From: BS750m-G57 sp964607575
Lineage (GTDB): Bacteria; Planctomycetota; Phycisphaerae; SM23-33
Reading direction: 5' to 3'
Assembly (NCBI GenBank): GCA_964607575.1
Contig: CAZSLS010000005.1
Location: 1 to 64,000 of the forward strand
DNA length: 64,000 bases
Both the position numbers and the translations under genes were made by a program. Position 1 is the stretch's first letter, and each line of letters begins with the position of its first letter. The notes beneath the pieces were generated by a model. The model was not told the origin of the DNA and ran no database searches. It saw only the letters and a program-made list of their open reading frames with translations. Below are positions 1-7,830 of the stretch, in pieces.

Positions 1-1929
1 CAGAGCAGCGATAAGTTCAAGGTCTTCGTCTCGACCCATCCGTTCGGTTCGGTCAGCCCCGAACCGCTGGAAATACTCGACCGGAGCGATATAACCCTCG
101 AATTGAACGAGTACGGGAGGAAGATAACCCCCGACGAACTGCGCCAGCACCTAGCCGGTAAGGATGCACTCATCGCCGGTACGGAGGTGATCGACGCCGG
201 CGTACTCGATTGCGCCCCGGGCCTGAAGATTATCGCCCGCGTTGGAATCGGCTTGGACAACATAGATTTCGACGAAGTCAACCGGCGGGGCATCGTGTTG
301 ACCTACACGCCCGAAGCGGTCTCGCAGGCGGTCGCCGAGCTGACTGTCGCCCAAATGCTCAACCTCGCCCGCTCAATAGTCAACATACATACGATCGTCA
401 AGTCGGGCGGGTGGAAGCGGATTATCGGCTTCGAGATCATGGGCAAGACGATCGGACTGATCGGTTTCGGGCGCGTCGGGCAGCGCGTGGCAAGAATGCT
501 GCAGGGCTTCGGATGCAGAGTGCTCGTTAACGACCTGGCGCCCGACCAGGAGATGGCCAGCCGCCTCGGCGTCGAACTTTGCTCCAAGGAACTGCTCTAC
601 CGGGAATCGGACATCATATCGCTGCACGTCCCGCGGACGCCGCTGACGGTCGGTTTGATATCCGCCGAGGAAATCGCCGCGATGAAACCGACCGCCTGCC
701 TGATAAATACTTCCCGCGGAGGAATCGTCGATGAGGCGGCACTGTGCGAGGCGCTGACAAGCGACCGACTCGCCGGAACCGCGGTGGACGTCTACGAAAC
801 CGAACCGTACTGCGGTCCACTGCTGGATCTCGACAACGTCGTCCTCACTGCGCACAGCGGTTCGTGCTCGATCGAGGCGCGATATCAGATGGAGATCGGA
901 GCGGCGAGGGAAATAGAACATTTCGTCGACGGAAAGGCGCCGATCCGCCCCGTACCGCCCAGCGTGATCAAGATGGAACGCTCCACCCGCGAGTCCGCGG
1001 TCACGCTGGAATGGCAGGATATCTTCAACGTCACCTCCGCGCGAAGCGAAAACGATTACGGGCTCTATCGAAGCCGCTGGAACCAATATCCCGCCCACGA
1101 CATAGTCGGTCAGTGGCCTCTGAATATCGATATCGAACTGGTTCACAATCCACTCGATGCCCATTGCGACGCGTGGATAGACGACTACTTCCAGTCGCCG
1201 AAGTCCGAGGGTGCGGTGCTCATGGAAATGTCCCTGTTCGAGAAGATAATCGAAGAATACGCGACAATTCCCGACCCTGCGGCGATCAAGCTCGGCGTCA
1301 GGGGCTGTGCTGTCGACCATGACGAGTTCGGGCGAATGCTCGAGATGATCCACCATACCGGGTGCGTCGAGACCATCTCTTCGATCACCCTGTCGCACAT
1401 GGGCGCCCTCGAGCCCGCCGCGATCGAGGCGATGGTCGACCACCGCCTCGACGTGCTGAACATCTACCTCGACACGCTCGACGAGAACGACATTCCGTTC
1501 GAGGTGCTGGCCGAGATTCGCAAACGCAAGTCCGTGGCCGGTCACCCATTCCCGACGCTGCGGGTAGTCGGTAAGCTCACCTGCCGCGACCGTGACCAAG
1601 CCGACGACCTTGTCGCCCTCTGGAGTCACTGGGCCGACGCGGTCGCGCTGTCGTCGCCTTCAGTCGGTGACCGCAAGGTCGGTCAGGACATCTGGGACTG
1701 CTCGAGATTGTGGCAGCGGATCATGATATCCGCCGAGGGCGTGATCCTGCCCTGCAGTTTCGACATCGCTGAGGAGTTCCCGCTGGGGCGATTCGGGGAC
1801 GTTTCGATACAGCAGGCGTGGCTCGGTGAAAGAATGACTCGCCTGCGGGCGGCCCACGCCCCCAACAGCGATCACTGCTGCTCTTGTTCCCAGCGCCGTC
1901 GTAAACTGCTCGAGGCTTGGGGCTGTTAG
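1..1929 (+). CDS. D-2-hydroxyacid dehydrogenase (PGDH-like) fused to a degenerate radical-SAM/SPASM domain, 5' partial
   Basis: The reading frame is open from the first base, and the residues before the first internal start (TTG at 103) look like a normal 2-hydroxyacid dehydrogenase N-terminus, so the true start lies outside the window. The first half is a complete NAD-dependent dehydrogenase of the phosphoglycerate dehydrogenase type: catalytic Arg in ARVGIGLDN, Rossmann motif GLIGFGRVGQR, Glu in VYETEPY and His in TAHSGS. After about residue 320 the sequence changes to a radical-SAM/SPASM-like fold: the region that normally begins 'DIE.T..CNLRC..C' reads DIELVHNPLDAHCDAW, so the CxxxCxxC cluster ligands are gone. 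The C-terminus keeps SPASM-like features (ISAEGVILPC, LGRFGDVSIQQAW, HCCSCS). It lies just upstream of a CDP-sugar operon, so a role in surface-glycan chemistry is possible but unproven. The substrate is unknown. Confidence 0.85.
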   Translation, partial: QSSDKFKVFVSTHPFGSVSPEPLEILDRSDITLELNEYGRKITPDELRQHLAGKDALIAGTEVIDAGVLDCAPGLKIIARVGIGLDNIDFDEVNRRGIVLTYTPEAVSQAVAELTVAQMLNLARSIVNIHTIVKSGGWKRIIGFEIMGKTIGLIGFGRVGQRVARMLQGFGCRVLVNDLAPDQEMASRLGVELCSKELLYRESDIISLHVPRTPLTVGLISAEEIAAMKPTACLINTSRGGIVDEAALCEALTSDRLAGTAVDVYETEPYCGPLLDLDNVVLTAHSGSCSIEARYQMEIGAAREIEHFVDGKAPIRPVPPSVIKMERSTRESAVTLEWQDIFNVTSARSENDYGLYRSRWNQYPAHDIVGQWPLNIDIELVHNPLDAHCDAWIDDYFQSPKSEGAVLMEMSLFEKIIEEYATIPDPAAIKLGVRGCAVDHDEFGRMLEMIHHTGCVETISSITLSHMGALEPAAIEAMVDHRLDVLNIYLDTLDENDIPFEVLAEIRKRKSVAGHPFPTLRVVGKLTCRDRDQADDLVALWSHWADAVALSSPSVGDRKVGQDIWDCSRLWQRIMISAEGVILPCSFDIAEEFPLGRFGDVSIQQAWLGERMTRLRAAHAPNSDHCCSCSQRRRKLLEAWGC

Positions 1930-1960
1930 CGGCTACCGGAAAGAATTCTATTCGTGCTTC

Positions 1961-1989
1961 TGTACCGTCGGAGAACTCAGGGCTATAAT
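1961..1989 (+). promoter_or_regulatory. candidate promoter of the CDP-sugar operon
   Basis: A perfect TATAAT sits at 1984-1989 in the short gap after the preceding gene. The hexamer 17 nt upstream (TGTACC) is a weak -35. Predicted transcription would start about 30 nt before the rfbF start codon. Confidence 0.4.
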
Positions 1990-2028
1990 CGGGCGGCGAG
2001 AACGTGAACCAGCACGCAAGGTGAAATA

Positions 2029-2808
2029 ATGAAGGTGGTGGTACTCTGTGGCGGTCAGGGCACGCGGCTTAGGGAAGAGACGGAAGTCAAACCCAAGCCG
2101 ATGGTCGAGATAGGCGAGATGCCGATCCTGTGGCATATCATGAAGACCTACGCCCATTGCGGTTTCGACGACTTCGTCCTCTGCCTGGGCTATAAGGGCA
2201 AGGTCATCAAGGAGTTCTTCTACAACTACGAGATGCTCACGGGCGATTTCACGGTCGACATGGGCGCCGGGCGCATCGACATGTACCCGAAACACGCCGA
2301 GAAGAATTGGAAGGTAACGCTCGTGGACACGGGCCTGCATGCCATGACCGGGGCGCGAGTAAAACGAATCGAGAGGTTCATCGACTCCGACATTTTCCTC
2401 CTGACGTACGGGGACGGGGTGACCGATCTTGACATCCGCAAAGTGGTCGACTTCCACCAGGCGCACGGATGCATCGGAACGGTTACTGGCGTCTGCCCGC
2501 CGTCGCGGTACGGCGAACTGCTGATCAGGGGCGATCAGGTGGTGTCGTTCAACGAGAAACCCGACGATGACGTGTCCTCGATAAGCGGCGGATACTTCGT
2601 CTTCGATCGCAGATTCTTCGAGTATCTCAGCGAGGATGAAGACTGCATCCTGGAGAGGGACCCCATGCGGAAACTGGTGGATGACGGGCAGTTGAAGGTG
2701 TTCAACCACCCGGGGTTCTGGCAGTGCATGGATACGTACCGCGACCACAAATACCTTAACGACCTGTGGGAAACCAACCGGGCCGCATGGAAGGTCTGGG
2801 ACGACTGA
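2029..2808 (+). CDS. rfbF: glucose-1-phosphate cytidylyltransferase
   Basis: This 259-aa protein should make CDP-glucose from CTP and glucose 1-phosphate, the first step of CDP-6-deoxyhexose synthesis. It begins with the nucleotidyltransferase signature VVLCGGQGTRLREET followed by KPKPMVEIGEMPILWHIMK, and contains the family hallmarks LGYKGKVIKEFFYNY and LTYGDGVTDLDI. Length and motif order match RfbF/AscA proteins throughout. An AAGG-type ribosome binding site precedes the ATG. The next gene, rfbG, starts 3 nt after the stop, as expected for consecutive pathway steps. Confidence 0.93.
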   Translation: MKVVVLCGGQGTRLREETEVKPKPMVEIGEMPILWHIMKTYAHCGFDDFVLCLGYKGKVIKEFFYNYEMLTGDFTVDMGAGRIDMYPKHAEKNWKVTLVDTGLHAMTGARVKRIERFIDSDIFLLTYGDGVTDLDIRKVVDFHQAHGCIGTVTGVCPPSRYGELLIRGDQVVSFNEKPDDDVSSISGGYFVFDRRFFEYLSEDEDCILERDPMRKLVDDGQLKVFNHPGFWQCMDTYRDHKYLNDLWETNRAAWKVWDD

Positions 2809-2811
2809 TCT

Positions 2812-3921
2812 ATGACCGATACCCTGAACATCAGCAGCGCGTTTAAGGACAAGCGGGTCCTGGTCACCGGGCACACCGGGTTCAAGGGCTCGTGGTTGAG
2901 TCTGTGGTTGACGAATCTCGGCGCCCGCGTGCAGGGTTACTCGATCGACATCCCCACCCAACCGTCGAACTTCGAGGTGCTCGGCCTGACCGATCGCATG
3001 GCGCACCGCGTGGGCGACGTCAGGGACCTCGGGCAGTTGGAAGATATTTTCGAGAGCTTCCAACCGGAAGTGGTCTTCCATCTCGCCGCCCAGGCGCTGA
3101 CGCGACTGTCCTACGATATTCCCCAGGAGACGTTTCATACGAACATGCTGGGAACGGTTAACGTTCTGGAGTGCATCCGCAATTGCGACTCTCTCCGCGC
3201 GGCCGTGATGGTAACCTCCGACAAGTGCTACCACAACCACGAGTGGGTATGGGGATACAGGGAGTCCGATACGCTCGGCGGAAAAGACTGCTACAGCGCC
3301 TCAAAAGCCTGCGCCGAAATCGCCACCCGCGCCTACATGGAATCGTTCTTCGATCCGTCCGAAACGCCGAGGGTCGCCACCGCCCGGGCCGGAAACGTAA
3401 TCGGCGGCGGCGACTGGGCAGCGGACCGCATCGTTCCCGACTGCGTCAGGGCTTTCTCGACCGGCGAGGCCCTGGAAATACGCAGCCCGTCAGCCACCCG
3501 CCCCTGGCAGCACGTGCTGGAACCGCTCAGCGGTTATCTGTCCCTGGCGGGCGCCCTGCTTTCTGAATCCGACCGTGCCGTCAACGAGTCCTTCAACTTC
3601 GGACCGTCGCACGAAGCAGAGAAGAGCGTGTCCCAACTGATCGGGGAGTTCACGCAGACCTGGCGGGGCGGGCACGTGGAAATGGCTCCGGACAACGCGG
3701 ACGGTAAGGCGGAGGCGATGCTCCTGAGGCTCAACTGCGACAAGGCCGAATCGGTACTCGGGTGGCACAAGGTGCTGTCTTTTGCCCAGACAGTGGAAAT
3801 GACCGCGAGTTGGTACAAAGCCCACTACGACGGCGGCGCGGACATGTGTGAACTCAGTTCCGGACAGATCGCCGACTACACCAAGCAGGCCGCCGAGGCT
3901 TCTCTGCCATGGGCCCGCTAG
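2812..3921 (+). CDS. rfbG: CDP-glucose 4,6-dehydratase
   Basis: This 369-aa extended SDR should convert CDP-D-glucose to CDP-4-keto-6-deoxyglucose. The NAD-binding loop is TGHTGFKGSW (residues 19-28), which with its FKGSW is typical of RfbG. The active site has T135 and D137-K138 in VTSDKCY and Y161/K165 in YSASK. The late motif ARAGNVIGGGDWAADRIVPD is also characteristic. It follows rfbF directly. No rfbH (the PLP/2Fe-2S 3-dehydrase leading to 3,6-dideoxy sugars) follows; instead there is an epimerase-like gene and a reductase-like SDR, so the end product is probably a CDP-6-deoxyhexose that keeps its 3-hydroxyl (inference). Confidence 0.93.
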   Translation: MTDTLNISSAFKDKRVLVTGHTGFKGSWLSLWLTNLGARVQGYSIDIPTQPSNFEVLGLTDRMAHRVGDVRDLGQLEDIFESFQPEVVFHLAAQALTRLSYDIPQETFHTNMLGTVNVLECIRNCDSLRAAVMVTSDKCYHNHEWVWGYRESDTLGGKDCYSASKACAEIATRAYMESFFDPSETPRVATARAGNVIGGGDWAADRIVPDCVRAFSTGEALEIRSPSATRPWQHVLEPLSGYLSLAGALLSESDRAVNESFNFGPSHEAEKSVSQLIGEFTQTWRGGHVEMAPDNADGKAEAMLLRLNCDKAESVLGWHKVLSFAQTVEMTASWYKAHYDGGADMCELSSGQIADYTKQAAEASLPWAR

Positions 3922-3944
3922 AACCCCGCAGTGAGGGACAACAG

Positions 3945-4388
3945 ATGATCGAAGGTGTCTTGCTCAAGGAACTCAAGAAGTTTTCGGATCAGCGGGGAAC
4001 GGTTATGCACATGCTCAGGTCGGATGCACCGTTCTTCGAGCAGTTCGGGGAGGTCTACTTCTCGACCGTCAACCCAAGCGTCATAAAAGGATGGAAGAAA
4101 CATCTGCGGATGACCCAGCATCTCGCCGTCCCGGTCGGAAATGTCCGGATCGTAATCTACGATGACAGACCGGATTCGCCAACCGCCGGACGGGCGCAGG
4201 AATTCGAGATCGGCTCGCAGAAATACTGCCTGCTGAGAATACCGCCGCTGGTGTGGTACTCGTTTGGAAACGCCGGTCGGGAAACCGCGCTGCTCGCCAA
4301 CTGCACCGATATCCCGCACGACCCCGGCGAGGTCCAACTCACCGATCTGTCCGATCAGTCCATCCCCTATACATGGGACACCCAATAG
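3945..4388 (+). CDS. dTDP-4-dehydrorhamnose 3,5-epimerase-like cupin (CDP-4-keto-sugar epimerase candidate)
   Basis: A 147-aa RmlC-family cupin. KFSDQRGTVMHMLR, VYFSTVNPSVIKGWKKH and RIPPLVWYSFGNAG match the RmlC order (the 'F.D.RG' start, 'S....VirG.H' centre and 'vP.g..H.f' end). It is shorter than classical RmlC (about 180 aa) and resembles the compact epimerases of CDP-sugar clusters. I chose the ATG at 3945 because GAGGGA lies 6 nt upstream; a longer frame starts at 3909 inside rfbG but has no binding site. Between a CDP-glucose dehydratase and an SDR, it likely epimerises the CDP-4-keto-6-deoxy intermediate at C3 and/or C5. Substrate assignment is by context. Confidence 0.8.
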   Translation: MIEGVLLKELKKFSDQRGTVMHMLRSDAPFFEQFGEVYFSTVNPSVIKGWKKHLRMTQHLAVPVGNVRIVIYDDRPDSPTAGRAQEFEIGSQKYCLLRIPPLVWYSFGNAGRETALLANCTDIPHDPGEVQLTDLSDQSIPYTWDTQ

Positions 4389-4390
4389 AG

Positions 4391-5344
4391 ATGAACGTAC
4401 TTATCACAGGCGGAACGGGCTATCTCGGGGGGCGAATCGCCGACCACCTGAAGACCGCCCGCGGCGACGTGAAACTCTACCTGACAGCGCTGGGATCCCA
4501 ACCGTTGGGGGCCTGGGCCAGGAACTTCAATATCCTTCGAATGGACGTACTTGAAGACAAGTCGATCGCCCGCTGCTTCGAGGCCTGCGACTTCGACGCG
4601 GTGGTCCACCTGGCGGCGATAAACGAGATCGACTCGATGAAGGACCCCGAGTTGGCGATCGACGTCAACACCAAAGGCACCTTCGATCTGCTGCGCGCCG
4701 CCTCGGAGAGGGGCGTGAAGAGTTTCATCTACTTTTCGACCTTCCACGTATACGGTGAGACCGCCCCGGGAGCGATAAACGAAGACTCTCCGACCAGGCC
4801 TCACCATCCTTACGCGATAACTCACCGAACGGCAGAGGATTACGTCAGACACTTCGCCCGCTACCACGACATGCAGACGCTGGTTCTCAGGCTCTCTAAC
4901 GGGTATGGGTATCCGATGGACACCTGCGTGAATCGCTGGACACTAGTGTTCAATGACCTCTGCAGGCAGGCGGTGACGACCGGTAAGATCGTCCTGACAT
5001 CTTCCGGGCGGCAACATCGGGACTTCATCGCACTGAGCGATGTGGCCCGCGGGGTGGCGCATTTCCTGGGCACCGAGGACAAATGGGGCGACGGGCTGTA
5101 CAATCTCGGGGGCAACTGTTCGATGTCGATACTCGAGGTGGCCGAAAGGGTGGCGGACGTATACGCAGAGGCGTTCTCAAAGCCCAGACCGGTAATCCAG
5201 ACCGCACAAGACAACGGCGCCGGCGGGGTCTTCGAACCGGTCAGGTACGATATTTCAAAACTCCTGGAGACCGGTTTCACTCTGACTGGAGACATGGACG
5301 CCGAGATCAGGGAAACCCTGAAACTCTGCCTGAGACTTGTGTGA
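4391..5344 (+). CDS. NAD-dependent epimerase/dehydratase family protein (extended SDR)
   Basis: A 317-aa extended SDR with the Rossmann motif TGGTGYLGG near the N-terminus, HLAAINEID, YFSTFHVYG (catalytic Ser/Thr 116-117) and tyrosine Y141. The catalytic YxxxK is changed: it reads Y141-A-I-T-H145, with histidine in place of lysine. The start follows the previous stop by 2 nt, and the stop overlaps the next start (ATGA-type coupling). By position it would be the last step, a 4-keto reductase giving the final CDP-6-deoxyhexose. The Lys-to-His change means an unusual mechanism or a non-catalytic role is possible. Confidence 0.85.
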   Translation: MNVLITGGTGYLGGRIADHLKTARGDVKLYLTALGSQPLGAWARNFNILRMDVLEDKSIARCFEACDFDAVVHLAAINEIDSMKDPELAIDVNTKGTFDLLRAASERGVKSFIYFSTFHVYGETAPGAINEDSPTRPHHPYAITHRTAEDYVRHFARYHDMQTLVLRLSNGYGYPMDTCVNRWTLVFNDLCRQAVTTGKIVLTSSGRQHRDFIALSDVARGVAHFLGTEDKWGDGLYNLGGNCSMSILEVAERVADVYAEAFSKPRPVIQTAQDNGAGGVFEPVRYDISKLLETGFTLTGDMDAEIRETLKLCLRLV

Positions 5345-6336
5345 TGACTTCCGACAAACCACAACATCCGACCGTTTCGGTGGTCATGCCGACGTACAAC
5401 CACGCCGCGTTCATCGGCGAGGCGATACAGTCAGTGCTGGACCAGACTTATGGGGACTTCGAGTTGATAGTAGTCGACAACTACTCCCAGGACGACACGG
5501 AAGACATCGTCCGCGGGTTCGACGACTCGAGGATAGAGTATTTCAAGTTCTCGAACAACGGGGTGATCGCGGCTTCACGAAACGCCGCACTGAAGAAGGC
5601 CCGGGGTGAATTCATCGCCTTCCTCGATTCGGACGATACGTGGAGCGCCGACAAGATCGAGACACAGTTGAAGCATCTCGAGGCGAATCCGAGCGTCGCG
5701 ATGGTTTGCAGTTCCCTGGTAACGAGGCGGGGCAACGAACCTTTCGACACGGCGTCCGGACCTGCCACCGCGGGCCTGGCGGGATTCACTTACAGTTGGC
5801 TGCTCGACCGCAGTTTCATCTTCTGTTCGTCGGTGATGGTAAGGCGCGAGGTCCTCGACAGCGTGGGCATGTTCGACGAAGACCCCCGGATGGTATCGTC
5901 GGAGGACTGGGACCTGTGGTTGAGGATCGCTCGCAGACATCGTCTGACGCTGCTGGGGAAAGCCCTTGGCAGCTACCGGGTACACGGAAGCAACGTCTCT
6001 GCCGGCGTCAGGAAGATCCGGCCGATCGAATACGTGCTGCACAAGCACCTTGCGAAGCGCTGGATAACCGCCGCCCGCCTGGACAGATCGATGGCGTACT
6101 TCAGTTTCGGTCTGGGCTGGTTGTCTATCGACCAGGCTCCGGTCGACGCCCGGGGGATGTTTAAGGATACCCTGAAGTTCGCCAGAGGCTCACCGAAGAT
6201 ATCGTCGCTGGCCCTGTCGGGATTGGTCCTGTCGTTCTTCCCGACCGTCTGCAGATTCATCAAGCACGGGTCGGTCGACAGACTCATCAAGCGTATGGTA
6301 AGCCTGCACGAATTCGCAGATGACTCCGAGGAATAA
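5344..6336 (+). CDS. family 2 glycosyltransferase
   Basis: A 330-aa GT-A inverting transferase. It opens with VSVVMPTYNHAAFIGEAIQSVLDQ, followed by IVVDNYSQDDT, the metal-binding LDSDDTW and the acceptor-side SSEDWDLWLR, where the catalytic base region is typically ED. The ATG overlaps the stop of the preceding SDR. It is the last gene of the rfb operon and probably adds the deoxyhexose, or another sugar, to a lipid-linked repeat unit. A hairpin with a T tract lies about 110 nt downstream. Confidence 0.88.
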   Translation: MTSDKPQHPTVSVVMPTYNHAAFIGEAIQSVLDQTYGDFELIVVDNYSQDDTEDIVRGFDDSRIEYFKFSNNGVIAASRNAALKKARGEFIAFLDSDDTWSADKIETQLKHLEANPSVAMVCSSLVTRRGNEPFDTASGPATAGLAGFTYSWLLDRSFIFCSSVMVRREVLDSVGMFDEDPRMVSSEDWDLWLRIARRHRLTLLGKALGSYRVHGSNVSAGVRKIRPIEYVLHKHLAKRWITAARLDRSMAYFSFGLGWLSIDQAPVDARGMFKDTLKFARGSPKISSLALSGLVLSFFPTVCRFIKHGSVDRLIKRMVSLHEFADDSEE

Positions 6337-6446
6337 GCCCTCGCGACAATCGCAAAAGAAAGGCCTGGCGTGGGAGGCCAGACCTTACGGGGGGTCTTCC
6401 AGCCCGGTCGGGAGAGCCCGAACCGAAAGGTGTTGGATAATCTATC

Positions 6447-6489
6447 AGGCGCCTACCGGATTATAGGCGTCTGGCGGCGTTTTTGTTTT
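6447..6489 (+). terminator. candidate rho-independent terminator after the CDP-sugar operon
   Basis: A 9-bp stem (AGGCGCCTA with TAGGCGTCT, one G-U pair) closes an 8-nt loop. Seven bases later comes TTTTTGTTTT. The gap before the T tract is longer than ideal. A second hairpin without a T tract (AAGGCCTGGC / GCCAGACCTT) lies just upstream at 6360-6386. Confidence 0.5.
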
Positions 6490-6581
6490 ACAGGGCCGGT
6501 CTTTCCCGCAGCCGGATCGAAAGCCCCGCGCACAGCGGCACACACGAGAAGCCGGCGGCGGCGAGATCGGCAGGAATCGTC

Positions 6582-6920
6582 TTACTTCGCGACGAGGGAC
6601 AACTCGGCCGGTCCGAACCTCGCGGCGTTACTGCCCGACAAGGCCAGTTCAGGCTTGCGTCCCAGGCGATGCTTGGCCAGATTCGCGTGGGAGTAGAAAA
6701 TCTGCTTCCCGTCGCGCCTGGTCATTACCAGTCCACCGATACGCAGCAGACTGAGATGGTGCGAAACACTGGACTGCGGAAGCCTGAGCTTATTACAGAG
6801 AGTGGTCACATTCATCTCGCCTTCAGTCAGCAACATCATAATGCTGAGCCGCGTCTTGTCGCCAAGCGAGTGGAATACTCTTGCCAATTCTTCAAATTTC
6901 TCGATTCGTGTAGCCATCAT
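6582..6920 (-). CDS. ArsR-family winged-helix transcriptional regulator
   Basis: About 112 aa. FHSLGDKTRLSIMMLL, the recognition helix LPQSSVSHHLSLLRIGGLV and the wing RRDGKQIFYSH are typical of ArsR/SmtB repressors. None of the usual metal-binding cysteine motifs (ELCVCDL) is present; the single cysteine in TTLCNKL is not a recognised site, so the effector is unknown. A double ATG at 6920/6917 follows AGAGG; the longer frame to 6965 adds residues that do not fit the family. It is transcribed away from the rubredoxin gene across an AT-rich gap, a layout common for autoregulated repressors. Confidence 0.85.
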   Translation of the reverse strand: MMATRIEKFEELARVFHSLGDKTRLSIMMLLTEGEMNVTTLCNKLRLPQSSVSHHLSLLRIGGLVMTRRDGKQIFYSHANLAKHRLGRKPELALSGSNAARFGPAELSLVAK

Positions 6921-6973
6921 CTTACCTCTGCTAAATACAATAAATACCCATGCGTCACCTACCACGTCACCAC

Positions 6974-7003
6974 ACTATATCATATCTTAACGCATTCATC
7001 CAA
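6974..7003 (-). promoter_or_regulatory. candidate promoter of the ArsR-family gene
   Basis: On the minus strand TTGGAT (6998-7003) and TATAGT (6974-6979) are 18 nt apart. Transcription would start near 6967, within the duplicated GGTGACG motif that could serve as an operator. Confidence 0.4.
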
Positions 7004-7312
7004 TAAAAATAAGGTAAATACCCTACTTTTTTTCCCAACTCATTGTAGCCACAAAACACCGTGATTTCCCGGTCTCGCCGCTACGCTTGCCACAATAAGA
7101 GCCCAGATCCCACAAAATTATTCGCCTCTTCGCCCGCGGCTTGGTCGTCTCAAAGGCAGTTTGGTTGTCTCAAGGGTGAAAATCCCACGCACATCAGGAC
7201 ACATCGGTATTACCGCCGCCAAATGCCCATGTTTTCAAAGCCTTTTTTCGCTCTTTTTTTCTTGTTCGAGGAAACGTGGATTTGGTCTGAAAAAGCAGTC
7301 AGAAAGACGGGG

Positions 7313-7329
7313 ATATTCCCCCGGAATAT
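7313..7329. repeat. short inverted repeat upstream of rubredoxin
   Basis: ATATTCC and GGAATAT flank a CCC centre, about 100 bp before the rubredoxin start. It could be an operator for a dimeric regulator such as the neighbouring ArsR-type protein, but no promoter is clear enough to place it. Confidence 0.3.
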
Positions 7330-7427
7330 TCAGCGTATGTATAGAATACGTTGATTGATATTGCCGATAACTCTGGAGACAAGCAACGACGGCAATGGTG
7401 CCGCTAGCTCAGAATGAGGACACTGCC

Positions 7428-7646
7428 ATGGACATGTATACTTGCGACCTGTGTGGGTACTACTACGATCCGGAGTATGGCGACGAGGAGAATCACATTC
7501 CCAGGGGAACCACCTTCGACAAGCTGCCCGCCGATTGGGTCTGCCCCGAGTGCAGCGCCGCGAAGGATGAGTTCTTCAGGCTCGACGATGAAGAGCTTGA
7601 CGTCTACGAAGACTACGAACTGTCCTACGAAGAACACGAGGAATAA
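7428..7646 (+). CDS. rubredoxin with an acidic C-terminal tail
   Basis: A 72-aa one-iron electron carrier. The four iron ligands are in CDLCGYYYDPEYGD and WVCPECSAAKDEF, with the family spacing and the rubredoxin core PRGTTFDKLPADWVCPEC. The start at 7428 has GAGGA 7 nt upstream; an earlier ATG at 7395 is in frame but lacks a site. The usual rubredoxin ends soon after the second CxxC; here about 20 extra residues, mostly Asp/Glu/Tyr, follow. It likely serves oxygen or peroxide reduction or another low-potential reaction in an anaerobe. The partner is not in the window. Confidence 0.92.
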   Translation: MDMYTCDLCGYYYDPEYGDEENHIPRGTTFDKLPADWVCPECSAAKDEFFRLDDEELDVYEDYELSYEEHEE

Positions 7647-7830
7647 CCGCACCAAACGGCAAACCTGACCGGATAGGGAATCGGAATATCCGATGACCCG
7701 CAGGGGGGTGTGTCTACGCTATCGCTCGCGCAACTGACGTGCTTCTCTTGAATGTTTGTCACCGATATGGTATCAAGCCATTGTTGACCCTTGGTCCGTG
7801 GTGGCGGGATTCATATATTGGCGGACAGGT

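Larger units (their letters stand above)
6921..7427. other. AT-rich intergenic region between arsR-like and rubredoxin genes
   Basis: About 500 bp without a convincing gene. It is clearly richer in A/T than the surroundings and carries T-rich and A-rich runs. It holds the candidate arsR promoter, a direct repeat CGTCACC (6953-6959 and 6965-6971) between that promoter and the arsR start, and an inverted repeat at 7313-7329. Short open frames here lack family resemblance and binding sites. Confidence 0.6.

Noticed and set aside
1948..3240. 430-codon minus-strand frame
   Set aside because: Antisense to rfbF and rfbG; no motif or binding site.
6483..7064. 193-codon plus-strand frame over the ArsR gene
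   Set aside because: Antisense to the regulator and low-complexity AT sequence; no domain.
7395..7425. tRNA-like start (GCTAGCTCAG) before rubredoxin
   Set aside because: No acceptor, anticodon or T stem can be formed around it; the segment is the rubredoxin leader.
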